Below, piece after piece: positions 17,202 to 25,803 of a stretch of 64,000 nucleotides of DNA; position 1 is the stretch's first letter; each line of letters begins with the position of its first letter. This stretch comes from CAZPXZ01 sp965221505. GTDB taxonomy: Bacteria > Pseudomonadota > Alphaproteobacteria > Rhodobacterales > CAZPXZ01. The notes below the pieces were generated by a model. The model had not been told where the DNA came from. It ran no database searches and saw nothing but the letters and a program-made list of their open reading frames with translations. The stretch spans positions 1,240,001-1,304,000 of the forward strand of contig CBDCSI010000001.1 in assembly GCA_965221505.1 (NCBI GenBank). The letters run 5' to 3'. Position numbers and translations under genes: made by a program.

Positions 17202-18593
17202 GTGGAGAATTTTGCCGCGCTTGCCTATCTGGTCTCCGGCGTCCTGTTCATTCTGGCCCTGCGGGGCCTGAGTCATCCCGAGACGTCGCGCCGGGGCAAC
17301 TGGTTCGGCATGGCCGGCATGGCCATCGCCGCCGTCGTCACCTTGATCGCGTTTCCGCCGAGCGTCGAGGGTATCGGCCTGATCGCCGGCGCGGTCGCGG
17401 TGGGCGGCGCCGTCGGCGCGTTCATCGCCCGGCGCATCCCGATGACCGCCATGCCGCAGCTGGTCGCGGCCTTCCACAGCCTGGTCGGCCTGGCCGCGGT
17501 TCTGGTCGCTGCGGCGGCCTTCTACTCTCCGGAGGCGTTCGGCCTCGGCGAGCCGGGCGCCATCCGCGCCGCTTCCCTGATCGAGATGTCGCTCGGCACC
17601 GCCATCGGCGCGGTGACCTTCACCGGATCGGTCATCGCGTTCGCCAAGCTGGACGGAAGGATGTCCGGCGCGCCGATCCTCTTGCCGGCCCGGCACGTCG
17701 TAAACCTCGCCCTGGGTCTGCTGCTGGTCGCCCTGATCGCCGCCTTCGTCGGATGGCAGTCCGGCACGCTGTTCTGGGCCATCACGATCGTCGCCCTCGT
17801 CATCGGGCTCCTGCTGATCGTCCCCATCGGCGGCGCGGACATGCCGGTGGTCATCTCGATGCTGAACTCCTATTCGGGCTGGGCCGCGGCCGGGATCGGC
17901 TTCACGCTCGGCAACATCGCGCTGATCATCACCGGCGCGCTGGTGGGCGCGTCCGGCGCCATTCTGAGCTACATCATGTGCCGGGGGATGAACCGGAACT
18001 TCTTCAGCGTCATCATGGGCGGGTTCGGCGGCGAGACTTCGACGGCCGCTTCCGCCGAGGCGGACCGGCCGGTCAAGCAGGGATCGGCCGAGGACGCGGC
18101 GTTCATTCTCAAGAACGCCGGTTCGGTCATCGTCGTGCCGGGGTACGGGCTCGCGGTGGCGCAGGCGCAACACGCGCTCCGCGAAATGGCCGATCTGCTG
18201 AAGAATTCCGGCGTCCGGGTCCGCTACGCGATCCATCCGGTGGCCGGACGCATGCCCGGGCACATGAACGTCCTGCTCGCGGAGGCGAACGTTCCCTACG
18301 ACGAGGTGGCGGAACTCGAGGACATCAACAACGACTTCGGAACCACGGACGTCGCCTTCGTCGTCGGCGCCAACGACGTGACCAACCCGGCCGCCAAGAG
18401 CGATCCGTCGTCGCCGATTTTCGGGATGCCCGTGCTGGACGTCGAGAACGCGCAGACGGTGCTGTTCGTGAAGCGGTCGCTGGGATCCGGCTATGCCGGA
18501 ATCGGCAACGACCTGTTCTTCCGCGACAACACCATGATGCTCCTCGGCGACGCCAAGAAGATGTGCGAGAGCATCGTCAAGCAGCTGGACTGA
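17202..18593 (+). CDS. pntB: NAD(P) transhydrogenase subunit beta
   Basis: A 463-residue beta subunit. The N-terminal half has about eight or nine membrane helices including the HSLVGLAAV segment with the conserved channel histidine. The C-terminal domain III binds NADP, shown by VVPGYGLAVAQAQHALREM and the downstream YAIHPVAGRMPGHMNVLLAE loop. The GTG start lies 13 bases after pntAB, so the three pnt genes form one operon, probably including the upstream oxidase subunit gene. It supplies NADPH for biosynthesis. Confidence 0.96.
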   Translation: MENFAALAYLVSGVLFILALRGLSHPETSRRGNWFGMAGMAIAAVVTLIAFPPSVEGIGLIAGAVAVGGAVGAFIARRIPMTAMPQLVAAFHSLVGLAAVLVAAAAFYSPEAFGLGEPGAIRAASLIEMSLGTAIGAVTFTGSVIAFAKLDGRMSGAPILLPARHVVNLALGLLLVALIAAFVGWQSGTLFWAITIVALVIGLLLIVPIGGADMPVVISMLNSYSGWAAAGIGFTLGNIALIITGALVGASGAILSYIMCRGMNRNFFSVIMGGFGGETSTAASAEADRPVKQGSAEDAAFILKNAGSVIVVPGYGLAVAQAQHALREMADLLKNSGVRVRYAIHPVAGRMPGHMNVLLAEANVPYDEVAELEDINNDFGTTDVAFVVGANDVTNPAAKSDPSSPIFGMPVLDVENAQTVLFVKRSLGSGYAGIGNDLFFRDNTMMLLGDAKKMCESIVKQLD

Positions 18594-18615
18594 GGCGCCG
18601 GGACGGCGCGATCCC

Positions 18616-19602
18616 CTATCCCGGAATCCGGCCGTCGAGTTCGTCCTCGACATAGACCCGAACGATTTCGTCGAAGCTCGCTTCGGCCTCGAATCCGAGC
18701 GACCGCGCGCGCGCCGCGTCGAAGTTCCGCGGCCATCCCTCGACGATCTTCAGAATCGCGGGGTCCTCGACGCGCCGGATCCGGCGTACCGCTGCCGAGC
18801 CGGCGACGCGCCCGAGCGCCTCGATCTGCTCGCCGACCGTGCAGCTGACGCCAGGCATGTTGAGGGTCCGCCGGCCGTCGAGCAGCCGGGTGTCGAGCGC
18901 GGCCGCGCGCAGGAGGAAATCGACCGCGGCGCGCGGGGACGCGTGCCAGTGCCGCACCGAGTCCGGAACAGGCAGCTGCGCTTCCAGTCCGTTCAGCGGT
19001 TCGCGGATTATCCCGGAGAAAAACCCGGAGGCGGCGAGATTGGGCTTGCCGGGGCGGACGCAAATCGTGGGCAGCCGGATGGAGACGGCGTCGACGTAGC
19101 CCTTGCGGCTGGCGTCCGCCAGAATCAGTTCGACGCACGCCTTCTGCGCTCCGTAGGAAGTCTGCGGCGCGGCGAGAAACTCGTCGCCGATGGGATCCGG
19201 GAAGGGCGGACCGAAGACGGCGATCGTCGAGGTGAAGACAATTCTCGGACGATAATCGCCGCCGGACGCTTCGTGCGCCTTGCGCACCGCCTCCACGAAC
19301 TGCCAATTCGCGAACAGGTTGGTTGACCAGCCCTTGCCGTAGTCCCGCTCCGCTTCGCCGGAGACGACGGCGGCGAGGAGGAAGATCGGGTCGGGCCGCC
19401 GGGCCACCAGGCGCTCGACGGTCTCGCCGTCGCGAAAGTCGCCGGCGAGAGTCTCGGCGGCGGGCGCCGGCCGTTCCGGGTATCCGACGTCGAACAGGAC
19501 GACCGCCCTCGACCGGTCCCCGTTCAGCCCCGTCGACGCGAGGCGGGACGCCAGCTTCTGGCCGATCATCCCCCCGCCGCCGACTGCCAGAAGTTCGGCC
19601 AT
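18616..19602 (-). CDS. denD: D-erythronate dehydrogenase-like extended SDR / NAD-dependent epimerase family protein
   Basis: A 328-residue extended SDR. The N-terminal cofactor loop is GGGGMIGQKLA, followed by LLAAVVSGEAE and the catalytic SYGAQKACVE (Y-x-x-x-K). The SIRLPTICVRPGKPNLAAS stretch is characteristic of the D-erythronate 2-dehydrogenase (DenD) branch. It begins two bases after the stop of a 3-hydroxyisobutyrate dehydrogenase-family gene. That pairing fits the published four-carbon acid sugar pathways, although no matching kinase, decarboxylase or isomerase gene is in the window. The family call is good; the exact sugar acid is inferred. Confidence 0.8.
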   Translation of the reverse strand: MAELLAVGGGGMIGQKLASRLASTGLNGDRSRAVVLFDVGYPERPAPAAETLAGDFRDGETVERLVARRPDPIFLLAAVVSGEAERDYGKGWSTNLFANWQFVEAVRKAHEASGGDYRPRIVFTSTIAVFGPPFPDPIGDEFLAAPQTSYGAQKACVELILADASRKGYVDAVSIRLPTICVRPGKPNLAASGFFSGIIREPLNGLEAQLPVPDSVRHWHASPRAAVDFLLRAAALDTRLLDGRRTLNMPGVSCTVGEQIEALGRVAGSAAVRRIRRVEDPAILKIVEGWPRNFDAARARSLGFEAEASFDEIVRVYVEDELDGRIPG

Positions 19603-19604
19603 CG

Positions 19605-20483
19605 TCAGCCCTCCATCCCGTTTCGCCGCCTGAGCTCGAGATAGAGCGCAGAGTGGTCCAGCTCCCGCCCCGCCATCTCGCCGCACAGAATCGAGTAACG
19701 GTTCCGGATTTCTTCCGCAAGCGGCAGCGTCAGCCCGAGCGCGCCGGCCTCGTGGATCACGTTCTCGAGATCCTTCAGCTGGTTGCTCGCGTGGCCGCCG
19801 GGCTCGAAGTCGCGGTCCGTCATGCGCGTGCCGTGCTGTTGCAGGATCGTGCCGTCCGCAAACCCGCCCCGGAGCGCGGTTCGAACGGCACCGGGATCCG
19901 CGCCCCCCGATTCGAGCAGGAGCATGGCTTCGGCGACCGCGCCGATGGTGATGCCGACGATGGCCTGGTTGGCGAGCTTGGCGAGTTGTCCCGACCCGGC
20001 GGGACCCACGCGAACCGGGGTTCCCATGGCCTCGAAGACCGGTCGGGCGCGCCGGAAGGCGTCCTCGTCTCCGCCGACCATGATGGCGAGCGTTCCGGCT
20101 TCGGCGCCGCGGGTGCCGCCGGAGACCGGCGCGTCGAGATGGGCGTGTCCGCGTCGCGCCAGGGTTTCCGCTTGCGAGCGGGCTTCCTCGGGCCGGGTGG
20201 AGCTCATGTCGAGCCAGACGGCGCCCGGAGAGAGCCGGGACTGGAGGCGGCCGACCATGGCGCCGGTCGCGGTGCCGTCGCTCAGCATGGTGAGCACGAA
20301 GTCGGCGTCCGCCGCCGCGGCCTCCGGCGTATCGGCGAGCGCCGCGCCCGACTCTCCGAGCGGTGCGGCTTTCGACGCCGTACGGTTCCATGCCTTGAGC
20401 GCGAATCCGGCCTTGAGCAGGTTGTGCGCCATGGGCGCGCCCATCAGTCCGGTGCCGAGTATCGCGACCGTCGGTCGATCCAT
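19605..20483 (-). CDS. 3-hydroxyisobutyrate dehydrogenase-family NAD(P)-dependent oxidoreductase
   Basis: A 292-residue beta-hydroxyacid dehydrogenase. The Rossmann motif GTGLMGAPMA (about 10-19) is followed by the substrate signature HLDAPVSGGTRGAEAGTLAIM and the catalytic lysine in GSGQLAKLANQ. Family members reduce tartronate semialdehyde or oxidise 3-hydroxyisobutyrate or L-threonate (LtnD/OtnD). With denD immediately downstream, a threonate/erythronate-type role is the best guess. A good ribosome site (AGGGAGA) precedes the ATG. Confidence 0.88.
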   Translation of the reverse strand: MDRPTVAILGTGLMGAPMAHNLLKAGFALKAWNRTASKAAPLGESGAALADTPEAAAADADFVLTMLSDGTATGAMVGRLQSRLSPGAVWLDMSSTRPEEARSQAETLARRGHAHLDAPVSGGTRGAEAGTLAIMVGGDEDAFRRARPVFEAMGTPVRVGPAGSGQLAKLANQAIVGITIGAVAEAMLLLESGGADPGAVRTALRGGFADGTILQQHGTRMTDRDFEPGGHASNQLKDLENVIHEAGALGLTLPLAEEIRNRYSILCGEMAGRELDHSALYLELRRRNGMEG

Positions 20484-20633
20484 GTCTCGCTCTCCCTGTT
20501 GTCGTGTTCGTGCCGGGGTCGGGCGAACGGGGTCTGCAGGCAGCCGGCATTCTACGGGCAGATTGCCGGCCGCGCAGAATCCGGGCGACGGTTCCGGGAT
20601 GCGCGCCGCCGGACCGCCGCCGCCCGGCGCTCG

Positions 20634-21626
20634 TCACGCATGCTCGTTCAGGAAGTCTCGCACCGAGCCGAAGAGCCGATCGCGCACCGCGGCGCGTTCG
20701 AGATGCGGACAGTGCAGGCAGTCGGCGAGCACTACGCGCCGCGCCGACGGCTCCCGCGCGAGCAGGGCCTCGGTTCGACGGTTGTCGACCACCCGCTCCC
20801 GGTCGGCGAGGATTCCGAGCATGGGGACGCCCAGCGGCCGCAGGCGGCCGAGGCGCCGCGTTCCGGCCAGCGCTTCGTGCAGCCAGCGCCAGGTCGGGCC
20901 GCCGAGCGGCGCCTCCGGCTCCCGGCGATACAGGTCTCCCACCCGGTCGAACGTCTCCCGGTCCGCCGTCAGCGGGTTTCCGGCGAAGGGGCGTTCCATC
21001 ACCGTTCGCGGGCCGGCGCCGGGAACGTAGGCCTGGCCGAGTCCGAGTCGCGCGCCGGCGCCCGCGACCGCTTCCACCGCTCGCGCAGGCGCCGGACCGG
21101 TATTGATTCCCAGCATCGGAGCGACCAGGACCAACCCGTCGGGCGGCGCCTCGCTTCCCGCCGCATGGGCCTGGGCGATGGCGCCGCCCATGGAATGGGC
21201 GAACGCGAACCAGGGTCGCGGCAGCCCCGCTTCCCGCGCCGCGGCGGCGAACGCGTCCGCGTCCAGCCGGTAGTCGCCGAAGCGCCGGACGTGCCCCTTC
21301 CGTCGGTCGGCGAGCGGCCGAGAATTCAGTCCCTGGTTTCGCCAGTCGACGGCGGCCGCCGCAAATCCCTCGCTTCGGGCGAACGCGACCGTCTCGTAGT
21401 AGAACTCGACCAACTCGGTCCGGCCGGGAAAGACCAGGACGGAGCCCCGCGCGCCCCGGTCGGGCCAGAACGCCGTCCGCAACGACACGCCGTCCTCGGT
21501 GCGGATTCGCCGGACGAGGGCGCCCGCAGGCGGGCCGGCCGCTCCGAAGTCCAGGAGCCGGACGCCGTCCTTGCCCGAACGGGCGACATGCGCTCTATTG
21601 GCGGCCGGGTTCGGAAGAACGCTCAT
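20634..21626 (-). CDS. Alpha/beta hydrolase, lysophospholipase-like (serine aminopeptidase S33 / Hydrolase_4)
   Basis: A 330-residue alpha/beta hydrolase. After 50 N-terminal residues come VLVFPGRTELVEFYYE, the oxyanion-side loop, and the nucleophile elbow AHSMGG near residue 164; DWRNQGLNSR also matches PldB-type monoglyceride or lysophospholipid lipases. The acid and histidine fall in LADRERVVDN and DCLHCPHLE. The protein has no signal peptide. Its start is only 12 bases from that of the divergent TPR gene, so the promoters overlap. It hydrolyses an ester of unknown identity. Confidence 0.85.
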   Translation of the reverse strand: MSVLPNPAANRAHVARSGKDGVRLLDFGAAGPPAGALVRRIRTEDGVSLRTAFWPDRGARGSVLVFPGRTELVEFYYETVAFARSEGFAAAAVDWRNQGLNSRPLADRRKGHVRRFGDYRLDADAFAAAAREAGLPRPWFAFAHSMGGAIAQAHAAGSEAPPDGLVLVAPMLGINTGPAPARAVEAVAGAGARLGLGQAYVPGAGPRTVMERPFAGNPLTADRETFDRVGDLYRREPEAPLGGPTWRWLHEALAGTRRLGRLRPLGVPMLGILADRERVVDNRRTEALLAREPSARRVVLADCLHCPHLERAAVRDRLFGSVRDFLNEHA

Positions 21627-21638
21627 GGGAACGGCACG

Positions 21639-22223
21639 ATGGACATGCGCGGCGCGCTGGCGTCACTGATCCTGCTCGCCGGCGTCGCCGGTTTCGCCTC
21701 CGCCGAGGAGGCCGCCGGGACGCCGAAGGACGGCGGAGAGGTTCGCGTCGACGCGACGCTCGACTCGCTGTTTGCGGCGCTCGGCTCCTCCGGTCCGGGA
21801 GAGGCGCCGACGATCCAGGCGAAGATCTACGAGATCTGGAACGATCCCGGCTCCGACAGCATGCGGCTGATCTTCGAGCGTGCGAAGAGCGCCATGGCGG
21901 AGCGGCGCCTGGCCGTGGCGATCGAGCATCTCGACGATCTGGTGCTCCTCGCGCCGGATTTTGCGGAGGGCTGGAACGCCCGCGCGACGGCGCATTACCT
22001 CGCCGGGGAATACGCGCGTTCGCTCGACGACATCGACGCGACGCTGCGGCTCGAGCCGCGACATTTCGGCGCCCTCTCGGGGCAGGGGATGGTGTTTCTC
22101 GCGACCGGCAAGCCGCGGCGGGCGCTCGACTCCTTCCGTCAGGCGCTGCGGCTGCATCCGCACATGCCGGGCCCGCAAGCGCTGGTGCGGGAACTGACCG
22201 AGCGATTCGAACAGTCGATCTGA
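21639..22223 (+). CDS. Exported tetratricopeptide-repeat protein
   Basis: A 194-residue protein with a signal peptide (MRGALASLILLAGVAGFASAE, cleavage near AEEA). Three consecutive TPR units follow in the second half: RLAVAIEHLDDLVLLAPDFAE, YARSLDDIDATLRLEPRHFG and RRALDSFRQALRLHPHMPG. TPRs mediate protein-protein contacts, so this is probably a periplasmic scaffold. It is not assignable to a named system. It is convergent with kdsB four bases away and divergent from the lipase-like hydrolase. Confidence 0.82.
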   Translation: MDMRGALASLILLAGVAGFASAEEAAGTPKDGGEVRVDATLDSLFAALGSSGPGEAPTIQAKIYEIWNDPGSDSMRLIFERAKSAMAERRLAVAIEHLDDLVLLAPDFAEGWNARATAHYLAGEYARSLDDIDATLRLEPRHFGALSGQGMVFLATGKPRRALDSFRQALRLHPHMPGPQALVRELTERFEQSI

Positions 22224-22227
22224 CCAC

Positions 22228-23019
22228 TCATTCAATGCCGGCATCCCGGAGTCCCCGTTCCACGTTCTCGACGTCGCCGGGGTGGTTCACCTCCCAGAAT
22301 CGCCGGCCGCGCGACTCGACCCGGACGCAAAGGACCGGGCAGCCGTTCTCCAGGAAGCGGAGTTGCTCCAGGCCCTCGACGGTCTCGAGCGTCCCCGGCG
22401 GCCATTCCGCGTAGCGCCGGAGCGCGTCGGGACGGTAGGCGTAGACCCCGACATGGTGCAACACCCCGGAGCCGCGTCCGCCATGGGGCAACACCTCTTT
22501 GGAGAAATAGAGCGCCCGGTCGTTCCGGTCCGCGACCGCGGTGGTGGCGCCTACCCGTCCGGCGCGCCGGTCGGCCCGCAGCAGGCCTTCCGATTCCGCG
22601 TCGCAGGCGAGGACCGGGGTCGCGACGTCGAACTCCGGCGCGGCGCGGAGCGCATCGACGAGGGCCCGGACGAACCAGGGCGGCGTAAGCGGCGCGTCGC
22701 CCTGCAGATTGACGACGACGTCGCAGGACGCGCCGTCGCCCAGGCCCCTCAACGCCTCGGCGCAGCGTTCGGTGCCGTTGCTGCAAGCGGAGGACGTGGC
22801 GACGCAGTCCGCGCCGGCGGCGGCGGCCACCTCCAGGATGCGATCGTCGTCCGTCGCCACCGCGACCCGGTCGCCGGGCCGGGCGGCGGCCCGCGCCGCG
22901 TCCCAGCTGCGCAGGACCAGCGGTCTCGAGGCTCCGCCCGCCCCGCGAAGCCCGGCCAGGGGCTTGCCCGGAAAACGCGAAGACGCGAAGCGGGCCGGGA
23001 TCAGGATGAGCGCAGACAT
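22228..23019 (-). CDS. kdsB: 3-deoxy-manno-octulosonate cytidylyltransferase
   Basis: A 263-residue CMP-Kdo synthetase activating Kdo with CTP for lipopolysaccharide inner-core synthesis. Family motifs are IPARFASSRFPGKPL at the N-terminus, VATDDDRI, NLQGDAPL (the QGD metal/nucleotide motif), HHVGVYAYR and WEVNHPGDVENVE at the C-terminus. It lies in a minus-strand group kdsA-cysQ-kdsB. Confidence 0.94.
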   Translation of the reverse strand: MSALILIPARFASSRFPGKPLAGLRGAGGASRPLVLRSWDAARAAARPGDRVAVATDDDRILEVAAAAGADCVATSSACSNGTERCAEALRGLGDGASCDVVVNLQGDAPLTPPWFVRALVDALRAAPEFDVATPVLACDAESEGLLRADRRAGRVGATTAVADRNDRALYFSKEVLPHGGRGSGVLHHVGVYAYRPDALRRYAEWPPGTLETVEGLEQLRFLENGCPVLCVRVESRGRRFWEVNHPGDVENVERGLRDAGIE

Positions 23020-23067
23020 GTCCGTTTTCGCGTCGGCCTCGACCGTGGACCGGGGTGCGGTCCGCTC

Positions 23068-23850
23068 CTACAGACCCGGGGCGTAGGCGACGAACCCCGG
23101 CACGTCCGCCGCCCCGGTACCGTACCGTACCGGCGCGTCGCCGTGCGGCGCGACCACCCGTCCGCCGGCCGCGACGAGGACGGCGTGACCGGCCGCGATG
23201 TCCCAGCTGTGGGTCGGCGACAGGCGCGGGTAGACGGCGGCTTCCCGTTCCGCCAGCAGGGCGAACTTCCACGACGATCCGCAGACCCGCCGAAGGTCGA
23301 ATCGCGTACCCGCGAGCCAGTCCCGCGTGCGCCGGTTCAGGTGCGAGCGTGAGACGGCCGCCGTTCGTCCGGCGTTCGGGCTCCAGGCGGCCGGCAAGGG
23401 CAGGACCGTGGCGTCGCCGGACCGGGCGTCCCAGCCGAATCTCTTCGCGCTTCCGTCGCCGGCGGTCTCGATTCCCCGGCCGAGCGCCGGCGCCAGGACG
23501 ATCCCGGCCGTCGGCGTTTCGTCTCGCACCAGCGCGATATTGACCGTGAACTCGGAGCCGCCGGATATGTAGTCTCGCGTTCCGTCGATCGGGTCGACGC
23601 AAAAGAACGTCTCTCCCGGTTCGAGATCCGGCAGGGGCGACTCTTCGCTTACCACCGGGATCTCCGGGAAGCGGTCGCCGAGCACGCGGAGGATCTCCTC
23701 GTTGGCCGCCAGGTCTCCGGCGGAGACCGGCGAACGGTCTTCCTTCCGCCGAACGTCGAGCCGGTCGTCTTCGCGGATCGCGAGCGCAATCCGCGCCGCG
23801 CGGAACGCCGCTTCGCGGAGCGCGGGTCCGATCGCCGCCGGATCCGTCAT
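23068..23850 (-). CDS. cysQ: 3'(2'),5'-bisphosphate nucleotidase CysQ
   Basis: A 260-residue inositol-monophosphatase-fold enzyme that hydrolyses the 3'-phosphate of PAP/PAPS. The metal-binding motif is VDPIDGTRDY and the second signature is SWDIAAGHAVL; VVSEES supplies the upstream glutamate. The start is taken at 23850 (ATG with GGAG six bases upstream), although an in-frame ATG at 23880 is also preceded by AGGA. The gene lies between kdsA and kdsB, a recurrent arrangement in Gram-negatives. Confidence 0.92.
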   Translation of the reverse strand: MTDPAAIGPALREAAFRAARIALAIREDDRLDVRRKEDRSPVSAGDLAANEEILRVLGDRFPEIPVVSEESPLPDLEPGETFFCVDPIDGTRDYISGGSEFTVNIALVRDETPTAGIVLAPALGRGIETAGDGSAKRFGWDARSGDATVLPLPAAWSPNAGRTAAVSRSHLNRRTRDWLAGTRFDLRRVCGSSWKFALLAEREAAVYPRLSPTHSWDIAAGHAVLVAAGGRVVAPHGDAPVRYGTGAADVPGFVAYAPGL

Positions 23851-23896
23851 CCGCGGCTCCGTGCCCGGGCGCGCGCGCATTCGATCCTGCGGGAAG

Positions 23897-24736
23897 TCAT
23901 TCGGACGCCTCGAGGGCCGCGCGAATGCGCAGCAGACTCCGGACGAGCTCGCGCATGTCTTCGAGGCGAACCATGACGGGCCCGTCGCTCGGCGCGTTGT
24001 CCGGATCGTCGTGCGTCTCGACGAAGACGGCGTCGGCGCCTGCGGCGACGGCCGCGCGAGCCAGCACCGGTGCGAATCGCCGGTCGCCGCCGGATGCGCC
24101 GCCGAACCCGCCGGGCGCCTGGACCGAATGGGTCGCGTCGAACACGATCGGGCAGCCGGTCTCCGCCATGAGCGGGATGCTCCGGAAATCCGCCACCAGG
24201 CACCGGTAGCCGAAGCTCGACCCCCGCTCGCACAGCAGAATCCGGCGGTTGCCGGTACTGGCGATCTTGGCCGCGGCGTGGGCCATGTCCTGCGGCGCCA
24301 GAAACTGGCCCTTCTTGACCATGACCGGCTTGCCGGCCCGGCCGGCCGAGACCAGGAGATCGGTCTGGCGGCACAGGAAGGCCGGAATTTGCAGCGCGTC
24401 CAGATGCATGGCGGCCGGAGCGCATTGCTCCGGCAGGTGCACGTCCGAAATCACCGGCACCCCGAGGGTCTCGCGGATGCGCGCGAGAACCTCCAGCCCG
24501 TCGGCCATGCCGACGCCGCGGGCGCCGGTCAGGCTGGTGCGGTTGGCCTTGTCGAAGGACGCCTTGAACACCAGGGGAACGCCGGTCTCCTCCGCCAATT
24601 CGCAGAGCCGCTCCGCCATTCGACCGGCGTGTTCGGCGGATTCGATCTGGCACGGCCCCGCGATCAGCGCGAGGGGGTGTCCGGCCCCGATCGGCGTGCG
24701 CCCGATCCGGACCGCGTTGTCGTCGGCGAAGTTCAC
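23897..24736 (-). CDS. kdsA: 3-deoxy-8-phosphooctulonate synthase
   Basis: A 279-residue Kdo8P synthase condensing arabinose-5-phosphate with phosphoenolpyruvate. The N-terminal IAGPCQIES carries C29, the ligand that marks the metal-dependent class rather than the metal-free E. coli type. Then follow FKASFDKANRTS, ISDVH, KKGQFLAPQDM, LCERGSSFGY, FDATHSVQAPGG and ETHDDPDNAPSDGP. The start codon is GTG. It is the first step of the Kdo branch completed by kdsB nearby. Confidence 0.95.
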   Translation of the reverse strand: MNFADDNAVRIGRTPIGAGHPLALIAGPCQIESAEHAGRMAERLCELAEETGVPLVFKASFDKANRTSLTGARGVGMADGLEVLARIRETLGVPVISDVHLPEQCAPAAMHLDALQIPAFLCRQTDLLVSAGRAGKPVMVKKGQFLAPQDMAHAAAKIASTGNRRILLCERGSSFGYRCLVADFRSIPLMAETGCPIVFDATHSVQAPGGFGGASGGDRRFAPVLARAAVAAGADAVFVETHDDPDNAPSDGPVMVRLEDMRELVRSLLRIRAALEASE

Positions 24737-24796
24737 GAGACGTTCCTGCGTGACGAGAGGAGTGCGGTAGGGTTCTAGCCGCTTTGCGGCGCGCCT

Positions 24797-25756
24797 TCAC
24801 CCGGGCGCGAATCGTACGCCGAAGGAATCGTCCTCCTCGATTCGGATCCGGCCCCGGCGCTCGAGGTCGATCAGATGCGCCAGGACCATCCGCCGGGCGG
24901 CGTAGGCCTTCATGCCGCGCAGGCCCGGGTATCCGTGGCGGGTCAGGGCCTCGATGTCCATGCTCTGCCGCGCCAACGCGGCGAGAATCTGTCGGTCCCG
25001 CATCCGGCGGCGCTGCAGGAGGTGATCGAGCAGCGCTGCGGGATCGGTCACCGGGTGTCCGTGGCCGGGGCAGTAGACCCGGTCCTTTCCGCCGCGCAGC
25101 CGCGCCTGCAGGCGCTCCGCGCTCGCCCGCCAGTCGGCGTTGTCGCCCTCCGGCGGCGAGACCATGGTGCTGGACCAGCCCATCACGTGATCGCCGGTGA
25201 ACAGGACGCCGCCGGCGCCGCAGGCGAAGCAGGCGTGATCGTCGAGGTGACCCGGCGCGAACACGGTCTCGATCGACCATGCGGGCGCCCCGCCGACCGT
25301 CCGGGCGGATTCGACGACGTCGCCGTCATCGAGAATCCGGTCCGGAGAGAACTCCCGATCGATCCCCTCGCCGCCGCCGGGATGGACGGCGAGGAGGGCC
25401 GGATTTTGCGGACCGCGGGGCGAGGGCCGCGGGCGGGCGGCGTAGACCGGTGCGCCGGTGCGGCTGCGCAGGAGCGCGGCGCCGGGCGAATGGTCGAGAT
25501 GCCGGTGGGTGACGAACGCCGCCTCGACGGTTTCGCCGGGATCGAGCATGGCGAGCAGCCTCTCGACATGGGCCGGTTGCCGCGGGCCGGGGTCGACGAC
25601 GGCGACGGAACCTCTTCCGAGAACGTAGGTCGCCGTGCCGGTGAAGGTCATCGGCGAGGAATTGTCCGCGACGAGGCGCCGGACGCCCGGCAGGATCTCC
25701 GTCGGCCGTCCGGCCTCGCAACCGGGCCGGAGATCGTATTGGTATTCCAAGGTCAT
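24797..25756 (-). CDS. MBL-fold metallo-hydrolase (LACTB2-like)
   Basis: A 319-residue beta-lactamase-fold hydrolase. The metal motif reads THRHLDHSPG, a variant of HxHxDH, with GHLDDHACF and FTGDHVMGWSSTMVSPPEGD downstream supplying further ligands, and PGHGHPV. A C-terminal winged-helix-like extension, RRMRDRQILAAL to RRGRIRI, matches the LACTB2/nuclease-associated group. It could be a ribonuclease or thioesterase-like hydrolase; the context does not decide. Confidence 0.88.
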   Translation of the reverse strand: MTLEYQYDLRPGCEAGRPTEILPGVRRLVADNSSPMTFTGTATYVLGRGSVAVVDPGPRQPAHVERLLAMLDPGETVEAAFVTHRHLDHSPGAALLRSRTGAPVYAARPRPSPRGPQNPALLAVHPGGGEGIDREFSPDRILDDGDVVESARTVGGAPAWSIETVFAPGHLDDHACFACGAGGVLFTGDHVMGWSSTMVSPPEGDNADWRASAERLQARLRGGKDRVYCPGHGHPVTDPAALLDHLLQRRRMRDRQILAALARQSMDIEALTRHGYPGLRGMKAYAARRMVLAHLIDLERRGRIRIEEDDSFGVRFAPG

Positions 25757-25803
25757 GCCGGTAGGGTGAAAGTCTCGCGTCCCCCGCTCCGGAGCGCCTG
25801 CGC

